A stretch of 45,456 nucleotides of DNA from JACIWG01 sp049969935. GTDB taxonomy: Archaea; Thermoproteota; Nitrososphaeria; JACIWG01. Numbering within the stretch: position 1 is the first letter of the stretch; each line of letters starts with the position of its first letter. Below are positions 8,112 to 15,796 of this stretch, in pieces. The DNA lies in the NCBI GenBank assembly GCA_049969935.1, contig JBMFNX010000009.1, forward strand, positions 1 to 45,456. Reading direction: 5' to 3'. The translations under genes were made by a program, and so were the position numbers. Under the pieces are notes generated by a model. That model saw nothing but the letters and a program-made list of their open reading frames with translations, ran no database searches and was not told where the DNA came from.

Positions 8112-9780
8112 CAACCTTAAAAACAGTAACCTCGTCATTAGCCCAAACCTGCCTAAACAAACTACTATTCTTATACAAGTCAACATAATAGAAAGAACCA
8201 TTATATGGATGCAAACGATTCCAAACAACAACATAACCATTACTATAATTCTTCAAAAACTCATAAACGGTATCAGGTGTCTCACCAGGCAATCGGGCTA
8301 GAAAAGTTCTGTTAGCAATAAGGGGTAAATACAGCATAGGATGTCCGCCGATGCTAATTACTGTAGCATCAGCCTCAGAACTTTCTCTAAACCAAACAAG
8401 AGCATTATAAAATCCAAACTGCTGTGGCCTGCTCCATGTTGCAACATTTAATGGCCATATAAAATTAAATGGATCATGCAAATTTGCAAAAATAAGTATT
8501 GCTGTGAAAAAGATCATTCCTTCAAATTTTAAAATTGTTCTCATTTTATTTGTAGGCAAAATCCTTTTTAAATGCATGTATAATGGTTCAAGGATTGTAG
8601 TGTAAATTTGTGTTGACAATAAAGATAAGGGTGTAAAGGTAATTAGTGAAAAACGTATTACGTTTGTGCTAAAGAAACTTGTAGCAGTTAAAAATGTGAG
8701 CCAGAAAAAAGGAAGGACATTAAATCCCAACTTCTTTCGATAAATAGATATAAAAGCTGCAATAAAACAGAAGAAAAATAAGTGTACTGTTAAAGGATGT
8801 AAATTATACATATACTCTAAAATAGGAATGGTTGATAAATATTTAGATATTGGATCTAAGCTTGTACCAAAAACTGCAAGTGGCCCACTTAAAGTAGACG
8901 GGAGTCTGGATATTAATTGTAAATTTAAACCTATAACGATTAATATACTTAGAAAAAAAGCAAGCAAATTGGGCCAAAAAATATTTCTCTTTTCCACAGC
9001 TACCAGATAATATGTAGAAAATAGTAAAGTGGGAAAAATCAGAGCATTTGATGAATGAGATAACAGTAAAATGCATCCTGAAAGAAACATCAAGATGCAT
9101 CCTTTAATGGGCATCTTATCCGCATGTTCTATGAACCAGTAAAAGGTAAGTAGACAAAAGAATAATCCTAAAGCATTAGAATATAACCCTGTCTCAATAA
9201 TAGTATAATAAAAAAAAGGATTAAAAAAAATGTAAGTGACCGAGGATATCACACCTCCTATAATTCCCCTTATAAAAGTTCCTAAAACAAATACAAGAGG
9301 TAAAGCTGACCATAATATTAGTATCATAAAAAGGCGTGAGGCAAAAAGAATATTTTCAAATCCTAATGAAAGCCAATTCGCTAATAAAAGCGCTATCCCA
9401 GGATTTGCAAAAAGAGGCATGAAATTCACGTATCCTCTTATCAAATTAAGGGTATTAGATAGGTGTACGAAAAAATCGATGCTGGGTACCAATGGAAAAA
9501 AGGGAAAGGCGTGCAGAAAAAGGTAAAGAAATAAAAGGTAAACTAATCCGATAGGAACAAATACTATAGTTTTTTTGTCAAAATTAATTTTTAGAGTCCT
9601 GTCGAAAAGTAGATAATAAAAAATTAAAGAAAAAAAGCTTGCAACAAATCCAAAAAAATTTACCTTTAAAAAAATAATATACTGTAAGTAAGAAAATAGA
9701 ATTGCGAAAATGTAAAATAATCCTAAGTATGTACAGAAAAAATTAAGTAAACTCATATAATTGTTACTGTTTCTATTCAT
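8098..9780 (-). CDS. GT-C-like polytopic membrane protein
   Basis: A 560-residue protein with about 12 predicted membrane helices over residues 1-440 and a soluble C-terminal domain of about 100 residues. The loop 'PSIDFFVHLSNTLNLI' after the early helices contains an Asp-Xaa-Xaa-Xaa-His pattern like the first external loop of GT-C glycosyltransferases (STT3, ArnT, PMT). The C-terminal part 'ALVWFRESSEADATVISIGG' resembles the soluble region of such enzymes ('waR...tp.davvis'). I infer a polyprenyl-phosphate-sugar-dependent glycosyltransferase or related surface-glycan protein. The gene is convergent with the phosphoglycosyltransferase and overlaps it by 14 bases. Confidence 0.65.
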   Translation of the reverse strand: MNRNSNNYMSLLNFFCTYLGLFYIFAILFSYLQYIIFLKVNFFGFVASFFSLIFYYLLFDRTLKINFDKKTIVFVPIGLVYLLFLYLFLHAFPFFPLVPSIDFFVHLSNTLNLIRGYVNFMPLFANPGIALLLANWLSLGFENILFASRLFMILILWSALPLVFVLGTFIRGIIGGVISSVTYIFFNPFFYYTIIETGLYSNALGLFFCLLTFYWFIEHADKMPIKGCILMFLSGCILLLSHSSNALIFPTLLFSTYYLVAVEKRNIFWPNLLAFFLSILIVIGLNLQLISRLPSTLSGPLAVFGTSLDPISKYLSTIPILEYMYNLHPLTVHLFFFCFIAAFISIYRKKLGFNVLPFFWLTFLTATSFFSTNVIRFSLITFTPLSLLSTQIYTTILEPLYMHLKRILPTNKMRTILKFEGMIFFTAILIFANLHDPFNFIWPLNVATWSRPQQFGFYNALVWFRESSEADATVISIGGHPMLYLPLIANRTFLARLPGETPDTVYEFLKNYSNGYVVVWNRLHPYNGSFYYVDLYKNSSLFRQVWANDEVTVFKVVRRD

Positions 9781-10234
9781 ATAAACACCCTTGTAAAATT
9801 TTGCTTAAAACCTTTTCCGTAGTATGTGTAAAACTTTTGAATGATATAAATTCGTTAGGATGCTTTGAAAAATGATCCCGTCCTTCTTGTTGACCGAAGT
9901 CATTGTATAGGGATGTATTCGAAAAGATTGAAGCTAGAATATAGGTACGAGATAAGTGCGAAACCTTTAAAATGGGTACATAAAAAAGGTGTTGAGTATG
10001 CTTAAAGCAAAGCTGAAAACATTTTTACAACAATTTCTCGGCAAAACTAAAAAATAACGTACTCATAGAAACTTACAAAAATATAAAACAGGATGCCAAA
10101 GAACAGCTTATCTTAACATCCTCTCAAAGCTTCCTAAATAGCATTTTAATGACTATTGTCTGAATCTTTTAATCTAATAATTAGAAAGCTTATTTTTAAA
10201 AAAAAGGATTAAGGTCCGTTTTTAATACTATTAG
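9781..10234. other. 454-base intergenic region with a small-ORF remnant
   Basis: Mostly AT-rich non-coding DNA between two minus-strand genes. At 9998-10057 there is a 19-codon ORF on the plus strand (MLKAKLKTFLQQFLGKTKK) preceded by 'aaaaaaggtgttgag'. A -1 shift at its end continues as 'NNVLIETYKNIKQDAKEQ' to a stop at about 10167, so this may be a decayed small gene. No RNA gene, repeat or terminator could be supported. Confidence 0.3.
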
Positions 10235-10663
10235 TTATGGTACCACAACTGCTTTTGGATACTCAGCTCCTGATGCGGTATGCAATTTAACTTCATATGT
10301 TACTCCCGATATAAGTTTTCCAGAAATATCAGTGGCATATATAGTGATGGTTATACTACTACCTGTTGGCAGTGAAACTGAACCACTTGGGGTTGAAGTT
10401 AAACCTAATGCACTAATTGGTTTCCCATTAACAAAGATATCTGTTATGGTTGCGTCAGCAGAGCCACTATTCTTGACCGTCATGATAATTGTTGAACCAC
10501 TTGTTGCGTACGCATTTGTTATCTCTAGCTTTTCGAATCTTGTGAATGCTCCTGTTAGGCCTGCTGCCCAGAATGCTACTGCTATTGCGATTGCTACTGC
10601 TATTGCAATTAGTATGACTGTCGCTATTACGGGGCTTATACCCCTCCTTTTATTTACACGCAT
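10235..10663 (-). CDS. Archaeal type IV pilin
   Basis: A 142-residue preprotein with a classic class III signal peptide: 'MRVNKRRG' followed by 'ISPVIATVILIAIAVAIAIA', the hydrophobic assembly helix of the archaeal pilin N-terminal family (Pilin_N/DUF1628 type). The processing peptidase (PibD class) would cut after RRG. The mature domain is a small beta-rich head ('ITDIFVNGKPISALGLTSTP', 'SGKLISGVTYEVKLHTASG') rich in Ser, Thr and Gly. Most likely the major pilin of the neighbouring assembly system: it is divergent from the TadC/FlaJ-like gene and shares its promoter region. A TATA-like element about 28 bases before the ATG points to a leaderless transcript. Confidence 0.93.
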   Translation of the reverse strand: MRVNKRRGISPVIATVILIAIAVAIAIAVAFWAAGLTGAFTRFEKLEITNAYATSGSTIIMTVKNSGSADATITDIFVNGKPISALGLTSTPSGSVSLPTGSSITITIYATDISGKLISGVTYEVKLHTASGAEYPKAVVVP

Positions 10664-10682
10664 AGCTTCACTATTGGGTTGA

Positions 10683-10766
10683 GGGAATATAAACTTTTCT
10701 ATTAACTTTTTTTAATCTTATACCAAAAAATTTTTTTTGATAAAGGAATAGATAAGTTTAAATTCT
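10683..10766. promoter_or_regulatory. Divergent promoters of pilin and pilus platform genes
   Basis: The minus-strand element 'aagtttatatt' (10686-10696) is centred about 28 bases before the pilin ATG. The plus-strand element 'gtttaaattc' (10756-10765) is centred about 28 bases before the platform-gene ATG at 10788. Both fit archaeal TATA boxes driving leaderless transcripts. Between them lie T and A runs but no clear operator. Confidence 0.55.
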
Positions 10767-10787
10767 ATTGATTAATATTTTCTTAGG

Positions 10788-12626
10788 ATGGCTAAGGTTA
10801 AGGGTCAAGTTAAGGGTCAGGTTAAAGGTAAAAGGGTTTATAGGCCTAAGTTTACTTTTACAAGCTTATCTTACGCCTACTTTAGCTGGTTTGGGCGTAT
10901 TATGCTAAAATATTTTAAGAATATTCCAGCAACCTTGGAGGCTGCAAACATTCGAATACATCCTGAAACCTACCTTTCCATTTGTGGTTTTGCAACATTC
11001 TTGTGTATTGCAATTTTTGCTCCAATCGCGTTAATAGGATTTTTTCTCCTAAACCCTTTCATGCTCACACTTATCGCTGTGCCACTTCTTGTTCTTGTAC
11101 TGTTTCTACTCTACCCTAATCTTGCTGCATCGAATCGTGCCTCAATACTTGACACTGAAGTCCCCTTTGCAGCAGCATATGTTAGCGTTCTAGCATCAGG
11201 AGGCATTTCACCCTTTAAGGCTTTCGAGAAGCTTAAGGATCTAGAGTTTCTTCCACAGCTTGGTCAGGCTGCTAAACTTGTTTATGTTGACACTAGGGCT
11301 AGAGGCATTGATCCTGTAACTGCATTGGAGGAGAGTGCTAAGCATGTTCCAAGCAAAGACTATAAAGAGTTTGTTTTAGGCTATGCTTCAACTTTAAGGG
11401 TTGGAGGTGATACTGAACATTATCTTTTGAAGCGTACTGAACTAATGTTCGAGAACAGGAAGACTAAGATTAAGATTATTGGAGAGCGTATGGCTCTTCT
11501 AATGGAATCATATATTACTGTAGCAATACTGCTTGCCCTCGCACTATATGTTATGTTTATCGTGACAAAGATTATGCCCGCTAACATGGGTGGAGGCAGT
11601 GGACTTTTTAGCATGGAAACTTTCGTACTCTTCTCATACATTTTCCTGCCAGTAATTTCTGGCATATTCCTGTACTTGATCGATATTACTGCACCAAAGT
11701 ATCCTATTTCAGACTATAGGGCATACAAGTGGTTCTTTGCCACACTACCCTTCACGTTCCTGCTGGCAATACCGATGGTTCTAGCATTCTATGTTCCCAT
11801 GCCTCTTGTGAATGTTGGAGATTTTCGTCCACTAGAACCCTTATACAATTTTGTCGTAAACTTTAGGCAGATGTTGGGCCTTGACTATGGTTTCGAGCCC
11901 GGTGTTGGTATATGTGTTGTCATGATGGTGACATTCTTTCCTGGAATGGTTATGGACATAAAATATTCTAGAGAAAACAGTCTCATAACAATGGGTATAA
12001 CAAACTTTCTAAGAGACCTGGTTGAAATTAGGAAGACTGGAATAAGTCCTGAAAAATGCATCTTCTACCTTGCAAAAAGAGAGTATGGTGAATTTTCTAA
12101 AATTTTAAGACTAATGTCTAATGAAATAAGCTGGGGAATATCGTTTAGGAAGGTTCTTGCAGACCTTAAACAAAGGCTACATGGGTGGCTTAATCTTATG
12201 ACAATGTTCCTCCTCATAGACTCTATAGACGTTGGCGGTGGAACGCCTGAAACACTTGAAAGCCTTGCATCATTCAGTGAATCAATAATGTCTATAGAGA
12301 AGGAGAAGAGGTCCAGCTTAAGACCCCTACTCCTACTACCATACATTGGAGGACTGATCCTTTTAATTTCAACAATAACAATACTTTTCTTTGCAAGAAG
12401 CGTATTCCAACAGTTTTCAGCCTCCTTCGGGTTCGGAGACTTTGTAAAAGTCTTTGTACCACCAATAGTATTCAACACAGTCTTCATGGGACTTGTTGCT
12501 GGAAAGGTTTCAGGTGAAAGGGTTAGCGCTGGATTCAAGCACTCTTTCGTACTAGCAATAATATCATTAATATCATTGTATCTTGCCCCAATGTTCATGG
12601 GCTCATTCCAGATAGTGTCCCCATAA
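10788..12626 (+). CDS. TadC/FlaJ-like type IV pilus platform protein
   Basis: A 612-residue membrane protein with two type II secretion F (T2SSF) domains, the length and layout of archaeal FlaJ/UpsF/AapF proteins. Domain 1 (about 125-265) includes 'AAYVSVLASGGISPFKAFEK' and a paired helix hairpin. Domain 2 (about 425-560) includes 'ISPEKCIFYLAKREYGEFSK' and 'FLLIDSIDVGGGTPETLESL'. About nine membrane helices. It would form the inner-membrane base on which pilin is polymerised, driven by a cytoplasmic ATPase. No FlaI/TadA-type ATPase or prepilin peptidase gene is found beside it, so these must lie elsewhere. The N-terminus carries a lysine-rich near-repeat (KVKGQVKGQVKGKR), unusual for the family, possibly a contact with the ATPase or membrane surface. 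Confidence 0.9.
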   Translation: MAKVKGQVKGQVKGKRVYRPKFTFTSLSYAYFSWFGRIMLKYFKNIPATLEAANIRIHPETYLSICGFATFLCIAIFAPIALIGFFLLNPFMLTLIAVPLLVLVLFLLYPNLAASNRASILDTEVPFAAAYVSVLASGGISPFKAFEKLKDLEFLPQLGQAAKLVYVDTRARGIDPVTALEESAKHVPSKDYKEFVLGYASTLRVGGDTEHYLLKRTELMFENRKTKIKIIGERMALLMESYITVAILLALALYVMFIVTKIMPANMGGGSGLFSMETFVLFSYIFLPVISGIFLYLIDITAPKYPISDYRAYKWFFATLPFTFLLAIPMVLAFYVPMPLVNVGDFRPLEPLYNFVVNFRQMLGLDYGFEPGVGICVVMMVTFFPGMVMDIKYSRENSLITMGITNFLRDLVEIRKTGISPEKCIFYLAKREYGEFSKILRLMSNEISWGISFRKVLADLKQRLHGWLNLMTMFLLIDSIDVGGGTPETLESLASFSESIMSIEKEKRSSLRPLLLLPYIGGLILLISTITILFFARSVFQQFSASFGFGDFVKVFVPPIVFNTVFMGLVAGKVSGERVSAGFKHSFVLAIISLISLYLAPMFMGSFQIVSP

Positions 12627-12635
12627 AATGGGAAA

Positions 12636-12645
12636 CTTTAAATTA
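12636..12645 (+). promoter_or_regulatory. TATA box for the pilin-like operon
   Basis: 'ctttaaatta' is centred 26 bases before the ATG at 12666, the spacing expected for a leaderless archaeal transcript. It gives the downstream genes their own promoter separate from the platform gene. Confidence 0.5.
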
Positions 12646-12665
12646 TTCTCTCCCCCTATTAACAT

Positions 12666-13589
12666 ATGGTGAAGGTTAAGAGTATGAGTAGGCTTAGAAG
12701 TAAGAAGGGTTTATCTGAAGTAGTAACAAGTGTTATATTAACTGGAATAATGTTAAGTATAGCCTTGATTGCCATGGGTTTCGCAAACAACATGTTCTCA
12801 ATACAAAGTGAGAACACAGAATTTGATCAGGCAAAAAATATTATGGCAAACCTTGCAGAAATAATAGAGCATGTTTCAACAAAACAGTCTTCATCAGGAT
12901 ATGTTAAATTCAATTCTAGAACTGGAGGCCCATCATTCATAAGAGACGCTTACACTTTCAGTGTAGATGTTGAAGCCTACAGTGGCACACTACCATATGA
13001 TAGTATACAGCTATTAACCACACAATGTAATCTGCTAAAATATCGAGGGGGCTCACTTGTAACAGCAGCTGGAAAATATGTTATAAGAGGAACTGAAGTA
13101 TTAATATTGTCTAACAATAATGCTTCAATGGGCTGCGTTTATGTAGAGCAAAGTGATGGCGCATGGATAGTAATAGACTATGCAAGAGTAAATGTGCTAA
13201 ATCTTGGCACGTTCAACTTTAGCAAGGGTATCAGTGCAACAACACGCTTACCAATATTCGAACTAGTGAACATGATACAGATTTCATACATAAACATGGT
13301 TCCAGGAACATTTTCTGGAAGCGGAAGCATATATGTTGTAGCAAAATGCAGAAGTATAGAGACATCATATTATAGGATAAGTGCTCCAGCAGACGCTGGA
13401 CCATCAAACCCCACTTACACGATTAGGGTAGTGGCTCAACTTGATGACCCCTCCTCCCCCACGCCCCGTACTGTATACCATGATGTGATTGTTCCAAGCT
13501 ACTACTATAATGGTACAAACTATCTTCCAAGGGAAACGATAATAATGTTCGTCCAATCTAATGTTGAAATTTCAGTTTTAGGTGGATAA
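12666..13589 (+). CDS. Pilin-like protein with class III signal peptide
   Basis: A 307-residue protein whose N-terminus 'RLRSKKG' / 'LSEVVTSVILTGIMLSIALI' is a class III (type IV pilin) signal: basic residues and Gly, then a hydrophobic helix with Glu at position 3 of the mature form. The remaining 260 residues are a beta-rich extracellular domain with two Cys (in 'TTQCNLLKY' and 'ASMGCVYVE') that could form a disulfide. It is about twice the size of a major pilin, so more likely a minor pilin, tip or adhesin subunit. A second ATG eight codons in (12690) is possible, but the TATA spacing favours 12666. The next gene follows 3 bases after the stop. Confidence 0.8.
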   Translation: MVKVKSMSRLRSKKGLSEVVTSVILTGIMLSIALIAMGFANNMFSIQSENTEFDQAKNIMANLAEIIEHVSTKQSSSGYVKFNSRTGGPSFIRDAYTFSVDVEAYSGTLPYDSIQLLTTQCNLLKYRGGSLVTAAGKYVIRGTEVLILSNNNASMGCVYVEQSDGAWIVIDYARVNVLNLGTFNFSKGISATTRLPIFELVNMIQISYINMVPGTFSGSGSIYVVAKCRSIETSYYRISAPADAGPSNPTYTIRVVAQLDDPSSPTPRTVYHDVIVPSYYYNGTNYLPRETIIMFVQSNVEISVLGG

Positions 13590-13592
13590 AGT

Positions 13593-14111
13593 ATGCCTGA
13601 TATAGCCTTATCTCATATGCTTGGAACAATTTTGCTTGGAATGCTTCTAGCTGCAGCAACATTTTTTGCTCTACAGACAACATTAGATACAAGTTTTAAA
13701 ACTTCAAAAGTTTATCTTCAAGAGGTTAGTGAAAGGTTTTCTGCGGAAATGGTTGATTTGCTTAACATGTTTTATCTTGAACATAAAAGTCCATACATTT
13801 ACAAGACTATAGAGGTTCCAGTCCACATTAACAACAAGGGCTACATTATTGGGCTTGAAAACGATTCGATGGGCTGGAAGGTTGTCGCATACTTGGACGG
13901 ATACTATGTTTTTAAAGTAGAATCAAGACTCTACATTAAAGAGGGAGTGCATGTCGTTAACTCTTCAGGAAGCTTTGATGTCGAAAATGGTAGAATAGTC
14001 TACGCTGACAAAATATACAGTGGAACATCTAAACCAGTGATATGGTGCAAACGTGACCCAGTATCAGGCATGACCCAAATTGGTATTGGAAGACTTGAGG
14101 TGGGAGGCTGA
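13593..14111 (+). CDS. Membrane-anchored pilus-operon protein (minor pilin-like)
   Basis: A 172-residue protein with one N-terminal hydrophobic helix ('MLGTILLGMLLAAATFFAL') and an extracytoplasmic domain of about 140 residues with alternating beta strands. It lacks the basic-Gly cleavage motif of a class III signal, so it may be a signal-anchored accessory protein similar in placement to archaellum FlaF/FlaG stator proteins, rather than a processed pilin. The gene is locked into the operon: 3 bases after the previous gene and overlapping the next by one base (TGATG). No specific family is recognised. Confidence 0.7.
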   Translation: MPDIALSHMLGTILLGMLLAAATFFALQTTLDTSFKTSKVYLQEVSERFSAEMVDLLNMFYLEHKSPYIYKTIEVPVHINNKGYIIGLENDSMGWKVVAYLDGYYVFKVESRLYIKEGVHVVNSSGSFDVENGRIVYADKIYSGTSKPVIWCKRDPVSGMTQIGIGRLEVGG

Positions 14112-15295
14112 TGAGTCCAACATACGAGTATATTGTTGCAGTTCTGATAACAGTACTAATGCTAGGATACACATACTATTCAATTACATCTATGACTTCA
14201 AGCCAATTACAGATTGCTGAAGAAGAGCAACTTGATGTGGTAGCAGAAAGATTGTTCGACAAAATACTATCAACATACGGGTATCCAGAAGATTGGGGTT
14301 CAGATGTGAGAGTAAACAGCAGTAGCCTAAAAGACTTTGGACTTGCACTACAGCATGGAAGAATGTATGATCTGGATGTGGATAAAGTGATGAGATTATA
14401 TCCTGGTGTAGCAGAAATAATTAACCCACTATACATAAACTCTACAGCCTTCGGAGCATTAACCGGACTATATGATGTAAATGGGAAATACTGGAAATAC
14501 GGTTTCAGACTCTATATAAAAAATGCTTTGAACATAACCTTAGAACGTGCTGACACAAAAAATCCTACGCAAAAGTTCAAGGTTTACGTAAAAAATTACA
14601 TGGATAAGGCTGCAGCTAATGCGGAAGTGAGGGGAACATACATTGCAATATATATAGTGAAGGTGGGTAACCAAGAATACTTCGACTACAGTTACACTTT
14701 CACATACAATATTACGGACTGGAGCGGCCAAACACTGCTAGACTTCAGCAATAACATGCCATCCATACCCAAAGGTTCTGTAGGAGCATACTGTCTAGTT
14801 GTTACAGCAAACTACTATGGCCTACAGTCTCAACGTGAGCTTGTTGACAACACAATACCAACTTTAGGTTTAACGGTTCAGGGAAAGTATCTTATAGCAA
14901 ACTTCACTCAAGTAGAGGATATAGCGAGAGGAGCGCACCATCTAGAGCTAACAGCATTCGAGTTAACTTCAAGCTTAACTATGATATTGGATCCTGCAAT
15001 AGACGTGACCAACGGTGAAGCTGGCAAGATAGTAAACTATGGTGGAAAAAATTATAGAGTTTACGAGTTAGCTAATGAACCATCACAGGATGTAATATTT
15101 GTTGGTCTTCTTGTTAAAAAGCAGGGTCGATGGGGTATAGTTTTCGCCTCCAGGCCAAGAACCCCTGTTGCCGTCGACTACATGTCGATAGGACTAGAAA
15201 CTGCTGGAATAAAAAGTGTCACACTATCTCGTGTCGTAAAGATAGGGTCAAACTCATACTATGCTGAATTAACTTTGTGGAGGATGAGTGAATGA
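14111..15295 (+). CDS. Membrane-anchored pilus-operon surface protein
   Basis: A 394-residue protein with an N-terminal helix 'YIVAVLITVLMLGYTYYSI' directly after a short acidic-polar N-terminus; no basic-Gly class III motif. Residues 30-50 ('SSQLQIAEEEQLDVVAERLF') look like the amphipathic helix that follows the hydrophobic segment in pilin-like proteins. The rest is a beta-rich extracellular region with several N-x-S/T sites. It overlaps the previous gene by one base and the next by four (ATGA), indicating translational coupling. Function unknown; likely a structural or minor subunit. Confidence 0.7.
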   Translation: MSPTYEYIVAVLITVLMLGYTYYSITSMTSSQLQIAEEEQLDVVAERLFDKILSTYGYPEDWGSDVRVNSSSLKDFGLALQHGRMYDLDVDKVMRLYPGVAEIINPLYINSTAFGALTGLYDVNGKYWKYGFRLYIKNALNITLERADTKNPTQKFKVYVKNYMDKAAANAEVRGTYIAIYIVKVGNQEYFDYSYTFTYNITDWSGQTLLDFSNNMPSIPKGSVGAYCLVVTANYYGLQSQRELVDNTIPTLGLTVQGKYLIANFTQVEDIARGAHHLELTAFELTSSLTMILDPAIDVTNGEAGKIVNYGGKNYRVYELANEPSQDVIFVGLLVKKQGRWGIVFASRPRTPVAVDYMSIGLETAGIKSVTLSRVVKIGSNSYYAELTLWRMSE

Positions 15296-15795
15296 TGTTA
15301 AAGGGTATTTCTAGGATAATAGAATCTGTTGTTGCAGCCCTATTGATTCTTGCAGCCTTTTCTATAAGCTCCTACCTGACACTACCACCTAACACACCCC
15401 ATCAGAGGTCAAGCGAGGACCTTACAAAATTCGGATACAATCTTCTATCCTCTCTAGCGGTAAACGATGGATTCGATAAACTTATTTTCGACTCTAATGG
15501 CAATCTTAAGGATGGTTGGGAGCAGCAGTTAAAGGTTGTAATAAACTCTCTAATACCACAAAATATCGTATTCAACATAACCGTATACAATGCTACATTA
15601 AACGAACTTGGTTTTGTAGAATTAAAGGAACTTAATACAAAGACAATATCTAATGCTGTAGATGAATTTGGTAAAGCCAATGAAGCAGTGTTCTTGAAGG
15701 CTGGAGAAAACGCTCAAGTATCCTACGTTTATACTACCAAATGGATGAAGGTTATTGTGGTTGAAATGAAGTTAGCCCTTCTGGGGAGTGTCTAG
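15292..15795 (+). CDS. Minor pilin-like protein
   Basis: A 167-residue protein with a short class III-like signal 'MMLKG' followed by 'ISRIIESVVAALLILAAFSI', in which a Glu sits at position 6 of the presumed mature helix, as in pseudopilins. The C-terminal domain is small and mixed ('NIVFNITVYNATLNELGFVE', 'VYTTKWMKVIVVEMKLALLG'). Start overlaps the upstream stop (ATGATG with TGA), so the second ATG at 15295 is equally possible. Probably a minor pilin or initiation subunit of the same appendage. Confidence 0.75.
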   Translation: MMLKGISRIIESVVAALLILAAFSISSYLTLPPNTPHQRSSEDLTKFGYNLLSSLAVNDGFDKLIFDSNGNLKDGWEQQLKVVINSLIPQNIVFNITVYNATLNELGFVELKELNTKTISNAVDEFGKANEAVFLKAGENAQVSYVYTTKWMKVIVVEMKLALLGSV

Positions 15796-15796
15796 T

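Noticed and set aside
8086..8301. Plus-strand ORFs inside the GT-C-like gene.
   Set aside because: Shadows of a clear minus-strand gene with membrane helices.
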